Assembly (NCBI GenBank): GCA_035292785.1
Contig: DATDPK010000059.1
Location: forward strand, 1-11,995
Source: CABMGU01 sp035292785
GTDB lineage: Archaea; Nanobdellota; Nanobdellia; Woesearchaeales; ARS49
Reading direction: 5' to 3'
Length of the DNA stretch: 11,995 nucleotides
Shown: one piece after another, positions 1 through 5,748 of the stretch
Numbering within the stretch: the first letter of the stretch is position 1
Layout of the letters: each line of letters starts with the position of its first letter
Notes under the pieces: model-generated
Seen by the model: the letters and a program-made list of their open reading frames with translations, nothing else
What the model was told of the DNA's origin: nothing
The model's database searches: none
Program-made: the position numbers and the translations under genes

Positions 1-2
1 CT

Positions 3-509
3 TTCATCCTTGTATACACAATAATGTTCGCAATACTGGAAAAAACAAAGCTGTTCGGCACAGAAACAGTAAAGGGCGAAGCGTACACAAAAAAGAATTT
101 GAACGCAATGGTAAGCTTTGTAGTAGCGTTCTTAGTAGTAGCGAGCAGCAAACTTGTTGAGACGATAACAGCAATAAGCAGCCAAATAATAATTCTATTA
201 TTGCTAGTCGTATTCTTTTTGATGCTTATAGGCTCATTCGTGACAACAAAAGATATTACAGACAAAGGAGTAGGAGGAGCATTAGACAGAGGATGGAGAA
301 TATTGTTCGGAGTAATAATATTCATTGGAATTGTTTTCATATTCCTTGACGCGATAAAACTTGAAACAGGAGAAAGCTGGCTGGAAGTGTTCATAAGCTT
401 TTTACTGCAGTTCTACACAAACACAGCAGTTGCTGCGTTAGTTTTAATAATCGCAGTAATATTGTTCATGTACTGGATAGCAAAAGAACCAAAAGGAGGA
501 AGTACATAA
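3..509 (+). CDS. Membrane protein of a tandem paralogous family, member 1 (5'-partial)
   Basis: Function unknown. At least 168 residues are visible. The frame is open to the window edge, and the residues before the ATG at 24 (FILVYTI) match the first membrane helix of the next three genes, where FxLxxxxxxAIL(Q/E/T)(K/R)xxxF recurs. The ATG at 24 is therefore most likely an internal methionine and the true start lies outside the window. About five hydrophobic segments can be counted: the edge helix, one around bases 105-170, one around 180-240, one around 295-355 and one near the C-terminus around 425-485, separated by short charged loops. No enzyme motif or signal peptide is seen. The order of segments is closest to the fourth member (1717-2262). 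The stop is one base before the next start, and a GGAGGA near 495 serves that next gene. A pilus or secretion accessory role is inferred only from the neighbours. Confidence 0.8.
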   Translation, partial: FILVYTIMFAILEKTKLFGTETVKGEAYTKKNLNAMVSFVVAFLVVASSKLVETITAISSQIIILLLLVVFFLMLIGSFVTTKDITDKGVGGALDRGWRILFGVIIFIGIVFIFLDAIKLETGESWLEVFISFLLQFYTNTAVAALVLIIAVILFMYWIAKEPKGGST

Positions 510-510
510 A

Positions 511-1104
511 ATGTTATTCCAAGCACCATACTACGGCGGAGGACAAATACAAGGAGTCTTCCAAACACTACAAGCCTGGGGATTTGCTGACGCACTATTA
601 CCATTCATTCTTATCTTTATATTAGTATTCGCAATACTGCAAAAAATAGAAATATTCAAAGAAGGCGACAAGCCAGACAGAAAAATAAACGGAATAATAG
701 CATTTGTCATAGCAGCACTTGTAGTAATACCGCACATAACAAGAAGCTATCCTCCGCAAGCAGACCCAGTAATGATAATAATGAACTTCCTGCCAAGCAC
801 AGGAATACTACTGTTGGCGATATTCGTTGTTATGCTTCTACTCGGGCTTGTAGGCGCAAAAATACCAAGCCCAATCCTTGCACTCGTAGGATTTGCATCA
901 TTAATCATACTCGGCCTGGTCATAGTCAAAGCAGCATTCCCTGCATTCGCGCCAACATGGATAACAAGCGACCCCAACACTCAATCACTAATCTTAATAT
1001 TACTAACAATGGGCGGAGTAGCGTGGTTCATACTCAGAGAACCAGAACCAACAAAAACCTGGATGCAGAAAATAGAAGAACTGTTCAAAGGCGGAACAAC
1101 ATAA
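511..1104 (+). CDS. Five-helix membrane protein of the tandem family, member 2
   Basis: Unknown function; 197 residues. A short N-terminal stretch with a TLQxWGF motif (residues 19-25) leads into predicted membrane helices near 30-47, 59-76, 97-115, 121-141 and 158-175. Between helices 1 and 2 is a charged loop with FAILQK then DRKINGI (40-45, 56-62), and after helix 4 comes KAAFPAFxPxW (140-150). All of these are kept in member 3. The C-terminus is charged (residues 177-194) and probably soluble. The ATG at 511 has GGAGGA about ten bases upstream, inside the end of member 1. The stop TAA shares its last base with the next ATG (TAATG), so translation is probably coupled. The family resembles conserved hypothetical proteins of DPANN archaea as I remember them, but this was not searched. 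Confidence 0.88.
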   Translation: MLFQAPYYGGGQIQGVFQTLQAWGFADALLPFILIFILVFAILQKIEIFKEGDKPDRKINGIIAFVIAALVVIPHITRSYPPQADPVMIIMNFLPSTGILLLAIFVVMLLLGLVGAKIPSPILALVGFASLIILGLVIVKAAFPAFAPTWITSDPNTQSLILILLTMGGVAWFILREPEPTKTWMQKIEELFKGGTT

Positions 1105-1715
1105 TGTTTCAATTCACATACCCAACAGGCGGAGAAAGACTAAGAGCAGTATTTACCACGCTGCAAGGCTGGGGATTCCAAGATTTTATTCTGCCAACAA
1201 TACTAATTTTTGCAATAATCTTCGCAATACTGCAAAAAGTTGCGATTTTCAAAGTAAAAAAAGGCGCAAATGACGTTCCGGACAGAAAAATAAACGGAAT
1301 ATTAGCGCTGGCAATAGCAATGCTCATCGTCATACCACACACAGTAGGATACTATCCGCCAGAAATGGACCCGATAAGAATAATCAATCAATTCCTGCCA
1401 AACACAATGATACTGCTGGTAGCAATCGTGCTCTCAATGATTCTAATAGGACTTGTTGCAAAAGACAAACCGCCACAGCCAATACATTTCATAATGGGGC
1501 TAATTGCAATTATTGCACTGCTTGCAGTCATCATAAAGGCAGCATTCCCTGCATTTGTGCCGAGATGGGCAATGGACCAAAACACACAAGCATTAATTAT
1601 CGTATTATTAACAATGGCATTAGTTGCGTGGTTTGTAATGAGCCCGCCAAGAGAACCAACAGCAGCAGGACAAGATCCATACAAACGACTAAAAGGATGG
1701 TTCGGACACCCATAA
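1104..1715 (+). CDS. Five-helix membrane protein of the tandem family, member 3
   Basis: Unknown function; 203 residues from ATG 1104. An in-frame ATG at 957 would add 49 hydrophilic residues translated from inside member 2 and unlike any relative, so 1104 is chosen; it also aligns with the N-terminus of member 2 (TTLQGWGF at 18-25). Predicted helices lie near 30-47, 64-80, 101-118, 126-147 and 162-178. Conserved marks are AILQK (41-45), DRKINGI (60-66), KAAFPAFxPxW (145-155) and NTQ (160-162). It is the closest relative of member 2. The two genes share a 20-base identical run (676-695 and 1281-1300), as expected from a tandem duplication. The C-terminus is a short charged cytoplasmic-type tail. 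The stop is one base before member 4. Confidence 0.88.
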   Translation: MFQFTYPTGGERLRAVFTTLQGWGFQDFILPTILIFAIIFAILQKVAIFKVKKGANDVPDRKINGILALAIAMLIVIPHTVGYYPPEMDPIRIINQFLPNTMILLVAIVLSMILIGLVAKDKPPQPIHFIMGLIAIIALLAVIIKAAFPAFVPRWAMDQNTQALIIVLLTMALVAWFVMSPPREPTAAGQDPYKRLKGWFGHP

Positions 1716-1716
1716 A

Positions 1717-2262
1717 ATGGCAACACCACTCGACATAACAGCACTGCAACACTTCACAGGAATATTTCCGTTTCTATTAGTTTTAATTCTTGTTTATGCA
1801 ATACTAACACGCACTCCAATATTCAAAGAAAGGCAAGGAATGGCGGCGCTGATTGCAGTGCTTGCCGCACTAATGACGCTGTTCTCACAAATCGCAATCA
1901 AAACAATCAACATGATGGCACCGTGGTTTGTACTGTTCATAATATTTGGAATCCTGATGATGCTGGCTTACATGAGCTTTGGAATATCAGAAAAAACAGT
2001 AATGGACGTAATAACAGGAGACAACTACGGAGGAGCATTCAGCTTCTGGGTGCTGTCAATAATGCTGATAATTGGGTTAGGAAGCCTGTTCACAGTAATA
2101 AATGAGCAAAAAGCAATAGCAGAACTTGCAGGCGGAGAAGAAAAAGTAGACACAGGAGAACTCGGATTCTGGCAGACGCTATTCCACCCAAAAGTACTCG
2201 GAATGATAGTAGTATTACTAATCGCTTTCTTCACAATAGGAAAAATGGCGAGCTCAGAATAA
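1717..2262 (+). CDS. Five-helix membrane protein of the tandem family, member 4
   Basis: Unknown function; 181 residues. The N-terminal module (FPFLLVLILVYAILTRTPIF, residues 17-36) aligns with helix 1 and the following basic loop of the other three members. Further hydrophobic segments lie near 42-60, 67-87, 108-127 and 159-175, with a soluble acidic loop at about 138-150. It lacks the DRKINGI and KAAFPAF motifs of members 2 and 3; its spacing and the third and fourth helices look more like member 1. It is the last gene of the run: its stop is one base from the stop of the convergent coiled-coil gene at 2264, so the two transcripts must end inside each other's genes. No catalytic motif is seen. 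Confidence 0.86.
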   Translation: MATPLDITALQHFTGIFPFLLVLILVYAILTRTPIFKERQGMAALIAVLAALMTLFSQIAIKTINMMAPWFVLFIIFGILMMLAYMSFGISEKTVMDVITGDNYGGAFSFWVLSIMLIIGLGSLFTVINEQKAIAELAGGEEKVDTGELGFWQTLFHPKVLGMIVVLLIAFFTIGKMASSE

Positions 2263-2263
2263 C

Positions 2264-2878
2264 TTACTTTTTAGAAGGCTCTCTAACGTTCTTCGTAATC
2301 CTTGAAAGCTCCTGAATGTTACCTGTTAATTCAGGCAAGACTTTCTGGAAAACTTTCTCCATAGCCTTAATCTCAGTGCCGACATCAAGCAAACTCTTGT
2401 CGTATTCGCCGATACGAGAAACAATAGCCTTATGCAAACCATCCAAATCAGTTTTCACATCAACAACACTCTGCTCAAGCTTATCCATCCTTGAACCAAG
2501 AGCATCACGCCACTCATTCAGCTTTGCAAGCTCTCTCTGCAATTCACGCCACTTCTCCTCAATAATCTGCTCAGCAATTTCCTCAGAAGGAGGATGACTG
2601 GGCTTTTCAGCAGGCCTGAAAGCAGACTCGCCAGGAACTTCCATAGGCTCAATGCTCCTCTTGGCTTCTGCCTGAGCAAGAGCATCATAAATCTGCTGGG
2701 GAGCAAACCCCTGACGCTGCAAAGACTGAATAATCTGATTATTGGACAATCCCTGCGACTGCATACTCACAACCTGACTAATAGGAACTTCAGAAGGCGG
2801 AGGCATAGGCGGCATTGGAGGCATTGCAGGAGGAGATACATCTTCCTTTTTTTTCTTAAACAAGTCCATCAATGCCAT
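2264..2878 (-). CDS. Proline-rich, UBA-like and coiled-coil soluble protein
   Basis: Not recognised as a named family. About 204 residues from ATG 2878; an in-frame TTG at 2881 and an ATG at 2869 (giving MDLFKKKKED) are alternatives, and no clear ribosome site decides between them. The layout is a basic N-terminus (KKKK), a Pro/Met-rich low-complexity stretch of about 17 residues, a roughly 35-residue helical segment (GLSNNQIIQSLQRQGF, then PQQIYDAL) that resembles a UBA/CUE-type three-helix unit, a Pro/Glu linker, and a long C-terminal coiled coil of about 100 residues with heptad-like hydrophobics. No membrane segment is seen. It sits between the membrane quartet and the ATPase, back to back with a second coiled-coil gene. 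By analogy with coiled-coil accessory proteins ArlC/D/E beside archaellum motors it could link the motor or membrane proteins to other partners; that is inference only. Confidence 0.8.
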   Translation of the reverse strand: MALMDLFKKKKEDVSPPAMPPMPPMPPPSEVPISQVVSMQSQGLSNNQIIQSLQRQGFAPQQIYDALAQAEAKRSIEPMEVPGESAFRPAEKPSHPPSEEIAEQIIEEKWRELQRELAKLNEWRDALGSRMDKLEQSVVDVKTDLDGLHKAIVSRIGEYDKSLLDVGTEIKAMEKVFQKVLPELTGNIQELSRITKNVREPSKK

Positions 2879-2917
2879 CAAACATCAACTCTTTTTAACA
2901 AACAAAGACAACAATGG

Positions 2918-2930
2918 TTTTTAAACGTTT
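2918..2930 (-). promoter_or_regulatory. Promoter (BRE plus TATA) of the coiled-coil gene 2264-2878
   Basis: Read on the minus strand this is AAACGTTTAAAAA, in the 62-base gap between the two coiled-coil genes. TTTAAAAA would be the TATA box and AAACG the BRE position. A start of transcription about 25 bases on (near 2895) gives a leader of about 17-26 bases. The element matches the ATPase promoter at 3412-3425 in 12 of 14 bases. Confidence 0.5.
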
Positions 2931-2940
2931 CTATTGAGTT

Positions 2941-3408
2941 CTAAGGAGAATCGTAACGAGGAGGGGGCTCATCAACCTCGTTCTTATGCCTGCCAAGCTT
3001 TTCATCAATAATCTTCTCAACCTGCTCACTCGTGATGAACTTAACAGGATCCCACAATTCAAGATAACGCTTCAAAACATCAACATCCTCTTTTCTGGCA
3101 GTCAAACGAATCTCCTTAATGACGGTAATAATCCTGTCCTCGACAGCCAGCATAGTACGCTTGACCTCATTAATCTCAGCCTGCAAAGACTTAATCTCAG
3201 ACATTGCCTTCTTATGATTGCCAAGCATATTCTGCTCAACAAGAAGCAATTTCTTGCGCAACTCACCATAACGCTCCTCACTAACACGAACACGAGCCAT
3301 AATAGTATTCAACTGCTCTGAGGAAGGAGCCATCTCAGGCAGAGAAGGAAGTCTTTTAGCCGGCGCTGGAGGCACCGGCGGACCCAATGAAAGCGATTCT
3401 TCTGGCAT
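2941..3408 (-). CDS. Coiled-coil soluble protein with proline-rich N-terminus
   Basis: Unknown function; 155 residues. A Pro-rich leader (residues 9-29) is followed by a long helical region (about 31-105) with heptad-like spacing, then a compact C-terminal unit (EDVDVLKRYLELWDPVKF followed by ITSEQVEKIIDEKLG), and a Pro-rich acidic tail. There is no membrane segment or signal peptide. The ATG at 3408 is the only upstream choice because an in-frame TAA lies at 3418-3420. It is divergent from the ATPase gene, with 93 bases between starts, and lies 62 bases before the second coiled-coil gene on the same strand, so the pair may be one operon with an extra internal promoter. The helical C-terminal unit recalls small cytosolic accessory subunits of archaellum motors (ArlC/D/E type), but sequence similarity to them is not evident by eye. 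Confidence 0.82.
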   Translation of the reverse strand: MPEESLSLGPPVPPAPAKRLPSLPEMAPSSEQLNTIMARVRVSEERYGELRKKLLLVEQNMLGNHKKAMSEIKSLQAEINEVKRTMLAVEDRIITVIKEIRLTARKEDVDVLKRYLELWDPVKFITSEQVEKIIDEKLGRHKNEVDEPPPRYDSP

Positions 3409-3411
3409 GGT

Positions 3412-3424
3412 AAACGTTTATATA
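3412..3424 (+). promoter_or_regulatory. Promoter (BRE plus TATA) of the ATPase-platform operon
   Basis: AAACGTTTATATA contains a good archaeal TATA box (TTTATATA, 3417-3424) with AAACG before it. The predicted transcription start is near 3447-3450, leaving a leader of about 55 bases that ends in a strong ribosome site. The core TAAACGTTTA (3411-3420) is a perfect palindrome, and the site lies only 3-12 bases from the start codon of the divergent gene. That is too close to serve as the TATA box of that gene, so binding here could affect both. Confidence 0.6.
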
Positions 3425-3490
3425 CTCCTCAACTCTCTAATATCGGAGAGACACTCTCTTAAATTTGCGTGACTCTAAGTAAGTAGTAAA

Positions 3491-3496
3491 GAGGTG
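3491..3496 (+). promoter_or_regulatory. Ribosome binding site that fixes the GTG start of the ATPase
   Basis: GAGGTG is complementary to the archaeal 16S rRNA 3' end and lies five bases before GTG 3502. An in-frame TAA at 3487-3489 rules out any earlier start. Confidence 0.8.
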
Positions 3497-3501
3497 GGTT
3501 A

Positions 3502-5748
3502 GTGGAGTGCGGGAAATACGAAGTAATACGTGAAGGAGAAGACATAATCATAAGAGTAGACTGCGAAAACTGCTCTTTTTTTCCCTCACTTGAAGACGAA
3601 CCAAGACTAATGAGCATGACGCTCGACATACTGGCGGAAGCCGGGGCTGCAACAAAATTAGTCTTTGTCCAAAAAAGAGACTTTGAATACGACGAAAACC
3701 AAGTCACAACACTTCTACAGATTGCAGCAGTATACAAACAGCTTGTCAAACAGAAATTCGCATACGGAATGCTTGCAAAGCCAGTGTGCGCAAGATGGGT
3801 TAATCCAAGATATGCAAAAATACAGGATTTATTGTACAGAATGTTCAAAGCAGACCCTGTAGGAGCATACGTTGAACTAAAAAGACTTGCGCGAGAAGAA
3901 AAAAGAGAAATAGACGAAGGACTGGTAACACAAGACGGAATTGCGTGCCTGCAGACATACTACAGACTTCTAAACGAAGCAACATCGCTGATAGAACAAA
4001 CACAACTCATCAAAATGGCAGCACCCTATCTCGCAGGATTCAAAGTAGGGGACAGAACAATCTACAGGCGAATATTCACGCCGGTAATCAAACCAGATTT
4101 CATGTTCACAAAACTAATGGCAGCATTCCCTCCAGAAGGAGAAGAACTCGCCAGCTACCAAATAGGCGAGACAGAGATTACAATTTTCCAACTCCCTGAC
4201 ACAGTGCAATACCTATACCACATAGTGCCAGCAGAATTCAAACTCACAGAAGAAAAATACGAACTACTGGACGCAGCACGAAAAATAATGTCAGAACACA
4301 AGCCAAAAAGACCAGAATTCGTAGACCCAGAAAGAATGAGGCAGGTATTCACTTCTGTAGGAACAGACCTGATTGAAGAGCTCGCAGGCCACAGGAATAT
4401 TCACCTGAGAAGCAAAGAAATAGAAGAACTGGCAAAGATATTGGTAAGGTATACGGTTGGTTTTGGGCTTATTGAAGTATTGCTGGAAGACGAGCAGATT
4501 CAGGACATCACAATCAACTCACCAATGGGAAGAACGCCAATGTTCATAGTGCACGGAGAATTCGGAGACTGCACAACAAACATAATCCCAACAATACCAG
4601 AAGGAGAAAGCTGGGCATCAAAACTAAGAATGATATCAGGAAGGCCATTGGACGAGGCGAACCCGATATTAGACACAGAATTGGAGCTGCCGGCTGCGCG
4701 AGCAAGAGTGGCAGCAATAACAGCACCACTAAACCCAACAGGACTGGCATTCGCACTAAGAAGACACAGAGACAAACCCTGGACACTGCCATTATTTGTA
4801 AAAAACAGAATGCTCACACCTTTGGCTGCAGGAGTGCTGAGCTTTCTGGTAGACGGAAGCAGAACATTACTGGTAGCAGGAACAAGAAGCTCAGGAAAAA
4901 CATCACTACTTGGCTCAGTAATAGTAGAAATAATGCGGCGCACAAGAATAATCACCATAGAAGATACTTTAGAACTGCCAGTCAGCGCATTAAGAAAATT
5001 GAACTACAACATACAAAGCATGAAAGTTGCATCTGCGCTCACAAGAGGCACAACAGAAGTAAGCGCAGACGAAGGAATCAGGACAACATTGCGATTAGGA
5101 GACTCAAGCCTGATAGTAGGAGAAGTTAGAAGCGTGGAAGCAAGAGCATTGTACGAGGCAATGAGAGTAGGAGCGCTGGCAAACGTCGTGGCAGGAACAA
5201 TACACGGCGACAGCCCATACGGAGTGTTTGACAGGGTTGTGAATGACTTAGGAGTGCCAAGAACAAGCTTCAAAGCAACAGACATTATCGTAGTAGCCAA
5301 TCCTGTCAGAAGCCCAGACGGAATACATAGATTCAGAAGAGTAACACAGATAACAGAAGTACGCAAACTATGGGAAGACGACCCATTAACAGAAGGAGGA
5401 TTTGTAGACTTATTCAAATACGACCCGCAGACAGACTCACTGATACCAACAAATGACCTGCTAAGGGGAGACAGCGACGTAATCAAAGCAATAGCAGGAA
5501 ACGTAAAAGAATGGGCAGGAAACTGGGACGCAGTCTGGGACAACATAAACCTAAGAGCAAAAATAAAACAAACAATCGTTGAAGCAAGCGCAAAAAGACC
5601 GGATATTTTAGAAGCAGAATTCTACGTAATGGCAAATGACGAATTCCACAGAATATCAGAACAAGTAAAAGAAGAAACAGGAAGATTAGACAGCGAAAGA
5701 ATATTCTTCCAATGGAACGAATGGCTGCAAAGAGCGGTGAAGAAATGA
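3502..5748 (+). CDS. VirB11/GspE-family secretion (type IV pilus-like) ATPase
   Basis: A hexameric ATPase that powers assembly of, or export through, a type IV pilus-like machine at the cytoplasmic membrane. The core motifs are all present: Walker A GTRSSGKTS (460-468, K466), Asp box IEDTLE (486-491), Walker B with G540-E541 after SSLIV, and His box GTIHGDS (565-571, H568). An arginine-containing segment ARVAAI and later LRRHRDKPWTL precede Walker A, as in GspE/ArlI/TadA proteins. At 748 residues it is longer than a typical archaellum ATPase (about 550): there is an N-terminal region of some 280 residues with a CENC pair at 21-24 and a charged helical C-terminal extension of about 130 residues. 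The start is GTG with a good ribosome site. It overlaps the platform gene by four bases. The family call is firm; the exact machine (pilus, secretion or another) is not shown by sequence. Confidence 0.95.
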   Translation: MECGKYEVIREGEDIIIRVDCENCSFFPSLEDEPRLMSMTLDILAEAGAATKLVFVQKRDFEYDENQVTTLLQIAAVYKQLVKQKFAYGMLAKPVCARWVNPRYAKIQDLLYRMFKADPVGAYVELKRLAREEKREIDEGLVTQDGIACLQTYYRLLNEATSLIEQTQLIKMAAPYLAGFKVGDRTIYRRIFTPVIKPDFMFTKLMAAFPPEGEELASYQIGETEITIFQLPDTVQYLYHIVPAEFKLTEEKYELLDAARKIMSEHKPKRPEFVDPERMRQVFTSVGTDLIEELAGHRNIHLRSKEIEELAKILVRYTVGFGLIEVLLEDEQIQDITINSPMGRTPMFIVHGEFGDCTTNIIPTIPEGESWASKLRMISGRPLDEANPILDTELELPAARARVAAITAPLNPTGLAFALRRHRDKPWTLPLFVKNRMLTPLAAGVLSFLVDGSRTLLVAGTRSSGKTSLLGSVIVEIMRRTRIITIEDTLELPVSALRKLNYNIQSMKVASALTRGTTEVSADEGIRTTLRLGDSSLIVGEVRSVEARALYEAMRVGALANVVAGTIHGDSPYGVFDRVVNDLGVPRTSFKATDIIVVANPVRSPDGIHRFRRVTQITEVRKLWEDDPLTEGGFVDLFKYDPQTDSLIPTNDLLRGDSDVIKAIAGNVKEWAGNWDAVWDNINLRAKIKQTIVEASAKRPDILEAEFYVMANDEFHRISEQVKEETGRLDSERIFFQWNEWLQRAVKK
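5736..5740 (+). promoter_or_regulatory. Ribosome binding site that fixes the platform gene start
   Basis: GGTGA, inside the last ATPase codons, lies four bases before ATG 5745 and supports that start over ATGs at 5712 and 5721. Confidence 0.65.

Noticed and set aside
24..26. ATG 24 as the start of the first gene
   Set aside because: The frame is open upstream to the window edge, and the preceding residues align with helix 1 of the three downstream paralogues, so the gene begins outside the window.
957..1103. N-terminal extension of membrane protein 3 from ATG 957
   Set aside because: It is a hydrophilic translation of the member 2 coding region in another frame. ATG 1104 matches the paralogue's N-terminus and forms a TAATG junction.
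2852..2865. T-run as a terminator
   Set aside because: It encodes the KKKK stretch near the N-terminus of the coiled-coil gene on the minus strand.
3416..3424. TATATAAAC (minus) as the TATA box of the 2941-3408 gene
   Set aside because: It is only about 12 bases before ATG 3408, so transcription would begin inside the gene. A weaker element near 3458-3466 or unknown sequence must serve instead.
5004..5546. 180-residue minus-strand open frame opposite the ATPase
   Set aside because: It lies wholly opposite conserved ATPase motifs and has no ribosome site; it is a by-product of codon bias. The same holds for the 152-residue minus-strand frame at 4500-4958.
5712..5744. Earlier starts (5712, 5721) for the platform protein
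   Set aside because: ATG 5745 makes the typical ATGA overlap and has GGTGA at good spacing; the extra residues add nothing recognisable.
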